A stretch of DNA of 64,000 nucleotides, taken from positions 166,562,263 through 166,626,262 of the forward strand of contig NC_035437.2 of the NCBI RefSeq assembly GCF_002127325.2, given 5' to 3'. This document shows, in pieces, positions 52,360-63,270 of this stretch. A program made the translations under genes and the position numbers. The notes beneath the pieces were generated by a model, which had not been told where the DNA came from, did not search any database, and was given only the letters and a program-made list of their open reading frames with translations. How positions within the stretch are numbered: the stretch's first letter is position 1; every line of letters starts with the position of its first letter. The DNA comes from Helianthus annuus (lineage: Eukaryota > Streptophyta > Magnoliopsida > Asterales > Asteraceae).

Positions 52360-52388
52360 GGACAAAAATTTTAATAAGGGGAGGGTAT

Positions 52389-52582
52389 TGTTACATGTTA
52401 TAATAGTCTAGGGGCTATATTGTAGAATAATAATAGTAGAGGGACTAGAAATGAACCTTGTAATAGATAGTTGTAAGAACAGTTATGTTCGTTGATAAAT
52501 AACTAACCCCAAGCTGTAACTGTTAGGCTTGAATTGGGTTTTTTCCTCTCTTCTTTCTGTGATTCTCTCAATCAAGCTATCA
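52389..52582 (+). repeat. 3' LTR of the Reina-type element
   Basis: 194 bp, identical to 48630-48823. Followed by the target duplication GTAGA. Confidence 0.93.
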
Positions 52583-53002
52583 GTAGACAAAGTGGGTAAT
52601 GGTGCGATGGCTGTAGTGGTTATAACATGGTTGCGTGGGAGAGGTTGATGGTGGCAGGTGGATGTGGTGGGTAGTGGTGGTAAGATCAGGTGATGGTGGG
52701 GTGGCAGGTGGTTGTGGTGGTGATGAGCGTGTGAGATAGAGTGAGAGATGGAAGAAAGAGAGACTTGAATAAATGAGTAAAATATATAAATTGATTTATA
52801 TAAATAAGGGGGTAAAAAGACTAATTTGCCCTAATTTAGTCAAATTTAACCATTAAAATTAACCAAGTTAGGGTTAAAGGACACAACATGTAAGATTTTG
52901 CGAACATTAAGTATGATTCCTGTCAACTTTAAAGACAAAGGACACACTTTGTAATCTGGTGTAAACATAAAGGACGAATTTTGTAATTTACTCTATATTA
53001 TA

Positions 53003-54679
53003 TGATCTTAGTAATATAACAAATATGTTTTCGAGCTGTTAAAACCTGGAATTATTATAAATTTAGAATTGTTATAAATGTATTTGAGCATTTGATATTT
53101 CAATTTCTTTTGTTTTTTTTTTCTTTTTTTTTTTTGGGTGGATTGATGGGTAACGAGAACCCAATGGGTAATTTTAACCTCATAAGATCATAAACACATA
53201 CACCCAATCCCTGTGGAGAAATGGCAAACACGACGAGTAATGAGTATGGGTACAAGCGACCAGGTAAAAGACATGTTTTACGGTCTGGTATGAGTCAAGA
53301 TATACAAAAACTCGCCTTATACACAACCAAATGCGATTTCTACGATCTAACATATTTAACATATTCCCCCTTTCACCTATATTTCTACTTTCATCCCTCC
53401 GACCGATTATAGGTAGGTCCAAGAATACGAAGTGAGGTATACATTGTTGTTACAAAAGATATATGGAATACAAAAAACATAATAATCCCTTGTCCTTACA
53501 AAAACAGAATCACTCAGTCGACGCACGGCCCAACCATATATCGAACACACCCAGAGCTGCAGATTTCAGAAGATTCAACAACTATAGCCTGGGGGTCTAT
53601 ATGAACTTTTCAAAATAAAAGTTCATCTTTTGCAACTTGCAAGTCAAAAATCTGAAATGCTCACTTATAAACAGACTCATAAAAGTTAAAAATAAAAACA
53701 ACCCTTTTATTAAACCTCTAATTCGCATGTTATAAAATGGTCATTTTGATAAAATCCCTAGAGGAAATATTATGTATAAACAATTAAACATACCGTGAAG
53801 AATCAAACAAAGCATCGAAGGATGAGTTAGTCTATTTCGGAAAATAGCAAACGCTTCTTGAACAAAAAATATATATCATGTATTGACTAAATTCAACGAT
53901 CAGAAAAATCCGTAAAAAGTGCTTTAGACGGTAGCACAGCAGATCAACCGGTATTTGAGAGTAAATATCAGTACCGAACCGGTACCGAAAACGCTAAATG
54001 TCGGTACCAAATCGGTACAGAAAATCGAGTCGCTTTGGGAAATTCGGTACCAGTACCAGTTCCGAATCGGTACCCGGTACCATTTACATACCTTGGTTAA
54101 ATACTACTCATCAGTTGGAGATATTAAGAACTACTTTCACTGTGTGTGTAAGCTCATGACAACTACAACGTTGCACAAGTATAAATGCATCTAACTTGAA
54201 TCTTAAAACAGTTACCAAACAAACAAACATACCCAGTAAAATCCCACTTATATAACAAGGTGTTGGTAGGGTCTAGGGAGGGTAGAACGGGGGTAAACCT
54301 TTCATCTACGAAAAATAGAGAGACTGCTCCTGCTGAGACCCCCAGCTCCCATTGAATCTTAAAACAATCGCGGTTTGTATATACAATATACACGCATTTC
54401 ACTTGCATCCCAACATGAAAATCATAGGGACTACCAAACTAAATCTATACACTACTATTTGAATACCATGTTTGGTGTTCTAGTTCAAATGGAGCTCTTA
54501 TACATTTAAATTCGAAGCTAAACCATGGCAAACAAACGAACCAATTACAATATAAAACTATTTCACAATAGTATTCATTCAGTGACTTTAGCCAACATTT
54601 AATCTTTATACTACAATATGAAATATATACCATCAGCAACCCTGTCAATCAGACCACAACTATGGCTGCCCTAACCTGA
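53003..54679. other. Intergenic sequence downstream of the small membrane protein gene
   Basis: No gene recognised. 53955-54085 is rich in GGTACC and CGGTACCG words, a common degenerate plant repeat. 54500-54679 should hold the 3' untranslated region of the minus-strand gene ending at 54680. Confidence 0.45.
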
Positions 54680-55474
54680 CTAAGTAGATGTAGCCTTAGA
54701 TATCATAGGAACTCCATGATGTGAAGCAAGCAGTAATTCGTTCATTCGAGCAATCTGATGCAGTAATTGATGAATTCTCTGCAAACCCAAAATTAAAAAT
54801 TATCAGAAATATGAAAACTCTCTATTACATTAAACTACAATGCACCTAATATACATATAAAAAATCTAGTTATTTCAGCTAGACATTTCATCAAACACTT
54901 GGTACGCAACTTATAAACCAACTCAAAAACCAAAGAATCTCACCTCATCTTTCTCCTTAATAACCCCAAGAAGTTCATCCACCGCCTCTCCCCGCGACCG
55001 CCGTCGCCGCCGCCGGATCCAGTAACACAGCACCACCACCACTGTCGATCCAACCATCGGAAAATTAATCAACCGATTCCAAACGTACGAAACAATGCCG
55101 GTCAACTTAAACCGCAAAAACCACCACTTAACCCAAATGGGTCCCGCAATGGGTCGCACAATTGGCGCCGATTTGACCTCACTTGAAACAACAGGAACTG
55201 ACGGTTTGACTGTTTCCACATGTGTCTCTGGAACATGATGGTGAAGATTGAGGCCTTCGTGATTGGTGGGTGGGAAGACGACGGCAGTGTGGTGGTCTTT
55301 GTGCGGCGGAGGTGGCGTTGACCATGGTGTGTCGCCACCGTGTGGGTCTTGTAATGAGATGATAGGTTGTTGAGATTGAAATTGGGTGGGGAGAGAAGGT
55401 AGGTGGATTCTTTCCCAAGCGATTAGAGTGTTTGGGGGTAAAGTATCGTGTTTTAGGGCTTCTTCCTCCGCCAT
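54680..55474 (-). CDS. Small predicted membrane protein of unknown function, two exons
   Basis: Exon 1 is 55474-54944 and exon 2 is 54778-54680 on the minus strand, joined at GAG|GTGAGA and TTTGCAG|AGA without phase change. This gives 209 residues. Residues 1-100 are Pro/His-rich and probably disordered. A hydrophobic stretch (FPMVGSTVVVVLCYWI, about 142-157) followed by RRRRRR suggests one membrane span with the C-terminus in the cytosol. The last 50 residues form an amphipathic helix (VDELLGVIKEKDERIHQLLHQIARMNELLLA), a likely short coiled coil. The correct joining of this helix across the intron is good evidence for the model. I recall similar uncharacterised plant proteins but no function. 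Confidence 0.82.
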
Positions 55475-56342
55475 TGTTGGCTGGGTGGAGGAAGGTTGAG
55501 ATTGTAGTTGTATGACTGTAATCTCAACTCTAGAAGTCGTATTAGTTGAAATTTTATTATGGTGTCTTAGCTATTGGTGAATTTCATTTTCGGTCCTTTG
55601 AACTTTTGAAACTTCATAGTTATCGAATTTTAACTACTAATGTTTTGTTTTTAGATGTTTGATTATATGTCTAAGAGGAAGGGGTTGTTTGCCAATCTTT
55701 GCGTTAGTAAGGTGGTGTTTGTTTCTTTAAATAAGATCCGTGCAGACTTTTTTGTCTGAATCGCACAAACCACACGCGGACATTGCAATCTGCAGACTCT
55801 TCGTTTTTTCGAAGACGTTTCGTTAAAAAAAACGTCTGTTTGAGCTCTTCTTGATTCAGACTTGGACCAGCCACTTTTAAGATCTTCTAAGGTTGTAAAG
55901 GGTTAAACACCACCACCGTCCACCACCCCCACCGTCCACCACCCCCACCACCCACCACTACCGTCCACCACCCACCACCGTCCACCACCACCCACCGTCC
56001 ACGTCCACCACCCACCACCATCGTCCACCACCAAAGTCCAATACCACCGTCTACCACCACTGTTCGTACACCACCACCAGTTTATTTTAAAAGTCTAAAT
56101 ACGTTAACAAAACAAACAACTTTCTTCGTGCAGACTGCAATGTTTGGTCCACCTCTACTTCTACAGATGTGATCCACAAACTATAGACATTTAACCTCGT
56201 AAAAAACAAACTGCACCTAAGTGTTTGAGTCAATAAGAGGGCTGATTGGGTAAGACACTTTGAAGTAATTGCATAGGTTGTAGAGCTTTTCGGTTAGACC
56301 TAGACTGTGGAGGGTGACTATTATTTTACCACTCTAAACTAT
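55475..56342. other. Promoter side of the membrane protein gene and a CCACC minisatellite
   Basis: The first 200 bp should hold the promoter of the minus-strand gene. 55905-56070 is a degenerate CCACCACCGTCCA minisatellite. No other gene is seen. Confidence 0.55.
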
Positions 56343-56794
56343 AATCAACTAGATCAAGAAAGGAAGCTCCGGTGAACTTCTTGACTGATCCATTAGAAGG
56401 GAGATCTACGCTACGGCCCGCTGACATTCTTATTTTTGGATGGGAAGGAGGGAAACACGCGTATGTCGATTTGACAGGTGTGTCCCCCCTCGTTGGGCTA
56501 AGGGACCACGAGTTTGTGGCGGGACAGGCGATAACCAAGGCAGAGGCGGGCAAAGTAGCTAAACACGAAAAAGCTTGCATCGAGAATCAACACGTGTTCG
56601 TCCCGTTCGCTTTCGATACATTTGGCGCTCTCGCTTCTGACGCGGTGCGGTTCCTAAAGCGGGTTCAACACGTGGTTAGCAGTAACACCGCACATGTTAA
56701 GGGGCGGAATTTTGTGTTTAGCAGGGTAGGGTTTGCTATTCAGAAAGGGGTAGCGGCGCAGCTTGTTGCTCGTCTACCTGCCATTAGTTTGTAA
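56343..56794 (+). pseudogene. Fragment of a reverse-transcriptase-associated C-terminal domain
   Basis: An open frame whose coding sense begins near 56350 without ATG (RKEAPVNFL...LRPADILIFGW) and ends at 56794. The pattern KE...RPADIL...GWEGGKHAYVDLTGVSPL...FAIQKGVAAQLVARLP matches a domain I recall at the C-terminus of reverse-transcriptase-like proteins scattered in plant genomes. No RT is present upstream, so this is an orphan fragment, though the 150 codons are intact. The name of the domain is uncertain. Confidence 0.55.
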
Positions 56795-57562
56795 TCGTAT
56801 TAAGACTTGAGTTATTTTTAGAATTATCTAAATAAATTGTTTGGACTTCGTCAAAGATCAAGAACATACAGTAAAGAATAATCATTTTTCAAAATTGCAA
56901 CACATTATGCAAGAAAACTACAATACATTATGCAAGCTAAACTAGTTGAATCTGTAGATCACCGTTTGAAAACATCAGAAAAAATACGTACCATCAACAA
57001 AATCATATCACTAGTTTGAATCTACAAATTATCACTTTTAATCTTGTGAAAGAATATCATCGATGGTAAAATGTAAGTCAATTTCAAGTCAAAGTTATAT
57101 CATAGCATTCAAGTTGCAATCATAGGTTCTACTGTTCTAAGAAATGGTCGATAGCAATTGTTGCATTTTAATAAAATCAGAAGAAACGGCAAAGGGAACG
57201 AGAAATTAGGATAAAAAACTGAGCTAAAAAAATCAACTTGATGGTACGTGTGGACGGCGGCGACGACGATGAGTAAGGGGAGTGACGTCACGATGACGAG
57301 AAGCGACAGGGAAGGGATAAAGGGGAGGTGGAAACGAGGAGATTAGAAGAGGGGCAACCCTAATTTTTGTACATTTGCGTTACAGTTTTGTCCTTTCAGT
57401 TGGCGGTCGTGAATTGATGGTTGAATAAGCCGTTGTGTTGGTAGTTGGTAGTGGAAGTGGTGGTGGGTTGAGGAGGTGGTGCGGGAGGGGCCCACTGAGG
57501 GTTATTAACACCGGTGAAGGGACAAAGGGGTGATTTTCTCATTTAGAATCATTTTGAAACTT
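56795..57562. other. Intergenic spacer
   Basis: No gene recognised. 57238-57360 is rich in GACGGCGACGACG words; the minus frame there is short and unlike a known protein. Confidence 0.45.
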
Positions 57563-58062
57563 AAGGGGTGAGTAATAACTGAACCGAAAATCGATAAAAC
57601 CGAACCGAAAACCGAATTAACTAAAAATCAATTAATTTTTTTATATCCTTGGTTAACTGAAATTAACCAAGCCAAACCATTCATATTTCTATAGATATAT
57701 ATAGTTTTTATACCTTCATTTTATGTATTTCATGTTTTAAACCTTCATTTCATGTATTTATACTTTCATTTCATTTATTTATACGTCCATTTCATATATT
57801 TATTCATCTGTTTCATGTACTTATACCTTCATTACATGTATTTTTAAGAACTTCATTACATGTATTTTTAAGCAATAAAATAAGCCCAAGTTTGGTTCGG
57901 GTTATTAACCGAAATAACCGAACCTAAAACCGACAAAATAACCTTATAAATGGAACCGATTAACCAAAAACCAAACGGTTAACTAAATAGATTAACCAAT
58001 GAATTTCGGTTTCGTTTAATGCTAATAATTGAACCAAACCAAATCAAACTGTGTACACCCCT
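57563..58062. repeat. Dispersed repeat with AGGGGTG / CACCCCT ends
   Basis: 500 bp with short inverted ends, ACCGAACCGAAA-type words near both ends, and a central degenerate 22-bp array of CATTTCATGTATTTATAC (57712-57870). Probably a non-autonomous DNA transposon. No clear target duplication. Confidence 0.5.
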
Positions 58063-58284
58063 AATTAATAGGAAAAAGGCTTGTTGACCGGTTCTAAGAT
58101 ATCCTTCTAGTGAACCAAACACACTTAATACTTAATGATGATCGATTCAAATGTAGCCTCTTAATAGAATCATTAATAAGCAACCAAACAAACTCTAAAT
58201 CATATCCAACACTTTTAAGTTCAATGAGTTACTTGATTTTTCATTGTAAGCGAACGATTTTTCCTGAGAAAATAAAGGAACACT

Positions 58285-58960
58285 ATGGATCTATTTGGTA
58301 TGGGGTAATGGAATGGGCGAGGGAATAAAATGGACGAGGTAATAGAATGGATCATTACCATTACATGTCTTGTTTGGTTACTATGTAGGAATGGAATGAA
58401 TCATTACTTTATGTTGTTTGGTAGACAAGAAAAGACGAAGGAATAAAATAGGAAGTGAGTGGCAGTGGTGGGTGGTGGTCAGTGGCGGTGACGGTGGGTA
58501 ATGATAGGTAGCGGAGGGGTGGGTGTCGGTGGTGGAAGGCGGCAGTGACGGTGGGTAATGATAGGTGGTGGCAGTGGCGGAGGTGCGTGGCGCGGTGGTG
58601 GTGGTGGGTGGCGGGTAGTGGCGACGGGTGGTCGTGGTGAACGTAGGTAGTGGGTGGCAGTGGTGGCGGCCGGTGGTGGACGGCGGTGATGGGTGGCGAC
58701 AACGACAGTGGGCGGTGGTGGTGACAGTGATGGGTGACGGTGGTGGGTGGTGGCGATGGTAATGGGTTATTGTGTTGTTAAATGAAGGATGAAAGAGAGA
58801 ATACAATGAAAAAATGGAGGTCGAAAGAATGATTTTGAAGAAATAGTATGTCTTGTGTAATGGGTGATTTCATTCCAGTAACCAACCAAACACATTTTTG
58901 TTCATTCAATCTCAATGGTCCATTCCATTCCACCCTCTTATTCCTGCATACCGACACTAC
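58285..58960. repeat. Foldback repeat enclosing a GGTGGCGG minisatellite
   Basis: The left end GGTATGGGGTAATGGAATGG and the right end CCATTCCATTCCACCCTCTT...CATACC are inverted relative to each other. The centre (58454-58760) is a degenerate GGTGGTGGC array. The minus frames across it are Pro/His/Thr-rich translations of the array. Confidence 0.6.
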
Positions 58961-59459
58961 CTATGTTTTGCGGAAATGAAAGAGTTTTTTTTAACAAAGG
59001 TTGTTAAGTACATGGTTTTCCTATATTTTTGTTTACAAAAAGTAGATTATTGATTTGAAGCAAAACAATTTTTATGAAAGTTGTTCAAAACTATATTATT
59101 TGTCTTATTTTCGTTTAAATACTTGTAACCAACGTTTTCAAATCAGGACCGGGCCAGCCGGACCCGTAGGATCGGGATCCGAAAGTATTACCGAGGCCGA
59201 TTCAGGTTATTAGGTCGTTCTAACTTCTAACATTGGGCCGGTGGTCGGGCTGGGGGCCGGGTGGTTGGGCCGGCAGTTCATAACGAGAGGTCTGGTCGGT
59301 TTCCTTTTTTAAATGGTTTAATACCCTAACCTTAAACCTAAAATTTCTTACACACACAAAAGAAAAATACGCCTCCATATTTTTGTACATTGCTACCCAC
59401 AGGTCATGGCTCACATTATAATCTTATCAATCAGCGATTAGCGATTATCTTCATCATCT
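58961..59459. other. Intergenic spacer
   Basis: AT-rich sequence, then a GGCCGG-rich palindromic block (59145-59285). No gene seen. Confidence 0.45.
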
Positions 59460-59464
59460 TCATC

Positions 59465-62186
59465 TGTCACACCCCAACCGATGGCGGAATCATCGGGGCG
59501 CGGCACTGAGCGAAACAGATTGTTCAGAAGTTTTCATAACAACTATTTATATAATCCAGTTAAAGATACGTCACATACCGTATCCCGAATAAACAAACAT
59601 GTCATTACAGATAATCATCCAAACAAGAAATTCTGTTCCGACAACTCAGATTCAATTATTATTACAGACAATTGTTTATTATTTCTAGACTCCCTAGCCT
59701 CGATTTCATCACCACGCACCTAAGCATCCTAGCAACTTAAGCACCTGTCACATACGTTAAAATAAAGTCAATACATAAAATGTAAGGGTGAGCATACAAG
59801 TTTGATAATAGCATATAGAGTTCGAATAGTTTACGCATAACCAGCACGTACACAGAGGAAAACGAAGCATGTTAATTATCGACCTGGACCTATCGATACC
59901 AATGACTGCGGGTTGACCGTCCGAGACGGTTCGCAATACATGATTACCACCGTAATCCATGCAAGTAATTGTCCTTAACAACCCTCGTGTGAACGGGTGC
60001 TGAGTCCAAACTATAGTACTACGTCGTTAAGGCAGGTAAACAACATTCCACGTGTAAACACAATCAACAAGCATTCATTAAGTCACGTAATACATGCATA
60101 TTGGTTAGCGTTCAAATAGTTTGAATAGTGTGTTCGATTGTGATTTTGATAAGTAACGTATGTAACACCCAAAAGTGCTAAAAGCAAAAAGGGATCGAGT
60201 ATACTCACAGTGATTGATTATGGATTGAAGGGAGCGCTGAGAGTAGGGTTAGCCTGAATAGTTCGATAGCACAACAATGAGTAACGTGGGAAATAAGACA
60301 AGTGTGAATGGATCGAGTGGGCTGGTCGATCGAACGGCAAGTTCGATCGAACGGGCTGTTCGGTCGGCTGGTATGTCCGGTTGGACAGTCCTGTTCGATC
60401 GGCCGGTAGGCTCGATCGGCTGGTCCATTCGAGTGGATTGTTTCTTACTCTGGTGTGTTTGTGTTTGAGGATTTGAACTTTTGAAGTTTTCGTTGTAGTA
60501 TATGAGAACACAAAAATGTCCTTACCTTTCAGGTCGATCGATTGAACGGTCCGTTCGATCGGCCGGCTTAATCGATCGGCTGGGAACTTTAGAAGTGGTT
60601 CTCAACAGAATGTCACTCGATCGAACAGACTGTTCGATCGGCTGGCATCCCCGACTACGAACGAGTTGTGAAACGATTAAGTGTTGAAGCATAGTATCTC
60701 ATGATCCGAAGAGTAATGTTTACCAATCGAGTAGCGTATTCGATCGATCATCACTTCGTCAATAGTATACTTCATAAAAATTGAAAAGTGAGACGTCATG
60801 TGCTAGCCGATCGGCTGGCATGTCCGATCGGTTGGGCTGTTTGAACAGCCTAGCCGTTCGGCCAGCATTTCTGACCTGGTCGGCCTTTCGTCTAACACTT
60901 GGCTGTTTGATCACTTGTTGCCATATCGAGGTAGTTTGATAACGAGTTGAACTATGATATCCTCCGTTCCTACTTGTTTCCTTGGCTCGGACAGGAATCA
61001 CCCAAGTCCGGCCGGTGAACGGTTCGGAACGTCGGTTAGAGTTTAACCCAAAATCGGTGAACCTAGTATATAGAATCCGAATCTTGAACCTCTTAACTGT
61101 TAAAATGATTAGTTAGCCGGTTCAAGCTCCGTTTCTACCAGTTTTAGGGTTTCGAGTGTAAAAGGTTGAAGAAAGTTGGAAATTATTCATGAAAATGTTA
61201 AGATTTGTAAGAATCTTAGTTTGTTTATGTGAAAATCGGTTAGATCTAAGCTATTCATGGTTGATTGAGGCCAAAGTTTGGTGTTCTTCAAGAACACCAT
61301 GATGACATCACCCAAGAACACTTAGATCTTGGTGATTTAACGGTTAGAAATCGAGTTTTGAAAGATAGAAAGGTGTAGAATCACGCAATGATCAAAATCG
61401 TACAAGAGTTAGAGTGAGAACTTACCGGAGTTGAGAGAAATCTGAGAAAAGGTGAAGAAGAAGGCCGGTTCGGTCAGAGCTTTCCAAAAATGGAAAGTGT
61501 GACAATGACAGCCCTATTTATAGGCTCCAAAAGAGGAAAGTGGCAGCCGATCGGCCAGGAACTCCGATCGAATGGGCTGCTCGATCGGCTAGGAAGATGC
61601 TAGCCGATCGGCTGGCCTGTTCGATCAGGATGTCTCCTGTTCGATCCGCGACACACTTTGAGTATTTCGTGACGATTTTCGATGTTTCGATTTCGATGGA
61701 CGATGATACGAATACGATAGAGTTCCTAGTCAAATTACTTTCAGTCCCAACTACTATATCTAACATACAATCTTCTATAAGTCACGTTTCGATGTCGGTT
61801 TCGATTGAGTTCGATTGCTTTTCGGGTTTCGATTTGATTTTCGATTGATTCACTTGAATACCACACCAAACATATAAATAAACACGCACAAGTAACACGT
61901 AAGGCACACACACACGTAATACAATACCAGAGTTCACATTATTCGAGTCTCGAGTTTGATTGATGAATCGATTAGCTTGATTATGGATTGATTAACTTTA
62001 TCGCATTGTTACTTCCTACTATTCACAGTCGTAAATCGGTCGCATTGATTAAATATTCGATCATTTCATTTATACAACACTTACTCCACATAATACAAAA
62101 GTAAAAAGAACACTAACAGTCAAAGAAGTCAAAGTTGACTTGGACTTTGACTTTGACTTTGACATTTGAAAACACAGGGTGTTACA
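59465..62186 (-). mobile_element. Solo LTR, 2.7 kb, Tekay-like gypsy
   Basis: On the minus strand it runs from TGTAACACCCTGTG (62186) to GGTTGGGGTGTGACA (59465), 2722 bp. It is flanked by a perfect 5-bp duplication TCATC (59460-59464 and 62187-62191). There is no primer site, polypurine tract or coding region next to it, so the rest of the element was removed by LTR-LTR recombination. The ends and length fit the Tekay group. It contains a dense motif array (60327-60870, 61547-61640). Confidence 0.9.
60327..61645 (-). repeat. CGATCGGCTGG motif array inside the solo LTR
   Basis: About 19 copies of YTCGATCGG / CCGATCGGCTGG or close variants, in clusters at 60327-60425, 60533-60650, 60738, 60807-60865 and 61547-61645. 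Most contain the palindrome CGATCG. Spacing is irregular. Confidence 0.75.
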
Positions 62187-62290
62187 TCATCAAGCGTCAA
62201 CGATTATCTTCATCAATCATCATCGAACATCAATCTAATCTTAACATTGATTCATCTCAGCCCCTATTCATCTCAGCTCTAAAACTATAT

Positions 62291-62601
62291 TTAGTCCACT
62301 ATTTCTACCTTTTTGCGTACTCTCTTCAAAAGAATTTTCATTTGAGACCTTACATCCGTCGGAACCTTTAAACACCGAACTACATTTCCTTTAAATCCAG
62401 CAAGGTGTTGTTTCATTTGGTTAACACCCCCCCCCCCCCGAAATGACTTGTTGCAAAACATACAAATGCGTATCTTTTTCCCAAATTCTTCTTGAGCTTC
62501 GATAACATATTTCCATGTGATATCTAACTTCAAGCGAACATTTGATTGGGTGGTCGACTCGGATTGGGGATTAGATTCCTCTTCTTCTTGTGAATCCAGC
62601 T
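62291..62601 (-). pseudogene. hAT transposase exon with BED zinc finger
   Basis: Minus-strand exon beginning at 62601 after the acceptor TTATATCATGTAG. It encodes an acidic lead, then WKYVIEAQEEFGKKIRICMFCNKSFRGGGGVNQMKQHLAG, a BED finger with CxxC and H. The match to hAT transposase N-termini is clear. The frame stops at 62291, and no catalytic domain or dimerisation domain is visible before the solo LTR, so it is a fragment or its other exons are lost. A run of about 12 C (62428-62439) encodes the glycines. Confidence 0.75.
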
Positions 62602-62604
62602 CTA

Positions 62605-62970
62605 CATGATATAAAAAAACATAAAGGGATTAATATTTATATAACATCAGAAACATTGATTTCGAATTTGCATACCTAATTAGTTCATAGTTCATTTATG
62701 TTTCAATTCTAATCTAGCGCATTGATTCTAATCCACAAACGATTTTACATCAATTTCTATCTACACATTTACATCAATTTTTTAGTATTGTAACAAACCA
62801 CTTAATTTCTTCCCAAATAATATGTTTTTATACCTGATTTGACAAATTTCATCAATTGATTAGCAATTTAGGATTATCAATTCACTAGATATACATCATA
62901 TCATCAATGAAAAAAATTAAACAATAGAAAAATATGATGCTTGATTCATTGGCGAACTTATAAACAAATC
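62605..62970. other. AT-rich sequence upstream of the hAT exon
   Basis: Probably intron of the hAT fragment. No gene seen. Confidence 0.4.
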
Positions 62971-63180
62971 GAGTTAATTGCCAAAATCGTCCCTGAGGTT
63001 TGGGCAGGTTTGTCATTTTCATCCAAAATAACACTTTTGTACCAAATTGCCCCCAACGTTTGTAACTTTTTGTCATTTTCATCCAAACCACTAACTTAGT
63101 TTATTTTTTCTGTTAAGTTGAGGATATTTGGATGAAACTGGCAAATATAAAACCACAAGGACGATTTTGGCAATTTACTC
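62971..63180. repeat. GAGTTAATTGCC foldback, related to the GAGTAAATTA family
   Basis: Ends GAGTTAATTGCCAAAATCGTCC / GGACGATTTTGGCAATTTACTC, 210 bp. The flanking 9-mers do not match, so it may be part of a larger foldback that continues to the right. Confidence 0.6.
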
Positions 63181-63270
63181 AAACTCTTTTAAATTTCTTT
63201 TATTTAATTAATTTTGTTACATATATAATAAAAAATAATATACATGCAATTTTTATATGAAAAAAATAAT

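Larger units (their letters stand above)
48630..52582 (+). mobile_element. Very young Reina-type gypsy element, internally deleted
   Basis: Two 194-bp LTRs (48630-48823, 52389-52582) that I find identical base for base. Primer site TTGGTACCAGAGC (48825-48837), polypurine tract AAGGGGAGGGTAT. 5-bp target duplication GTAGA at 48625-48629 and 52583-52587. One long intact frame. Length 3953 bp, short for the family because of a deletion in pol. Confidence 0.93.
47865..52993. mobile_element. Mutator-like foldback element split by a gypsy insertion
   Basis: Ends GAGTAAATTAC / GTAATTTACTC with arms of about 145 bp (47865-48010 and 52850-52993). Perfect 9-bp target duplication TATATTATA at 47856-47864 and 52994-53002. 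Without the gypsy insertion and its duplication the element is about 1.17 kb. It contains CT-rich (48125-48181) and GGTGG-rich parts and no transposase. Confidence 0.88.

Noticed and set aside
53955..54085. GGTACC-rich stretch as an array of regulatory sites
   Set aside because: The words overlap and grade into each other like a decayed dispersed repeat, unlike the discrete motifs of the LTR arrays.
58381..58806. Pro/His/Thr-rich minus-strand protein
   Set aside because: It is only the translation of a GGTGGC minisatellite. Two frames across it look equally repetitive.
62971..63180. Complete member of the GAGTAAATTA MITE family with target duplication
   Set aside because: The flanking 9-mers (AAACAAATC and AAACTCTTT) do not match, so a separate insertion is not supported.
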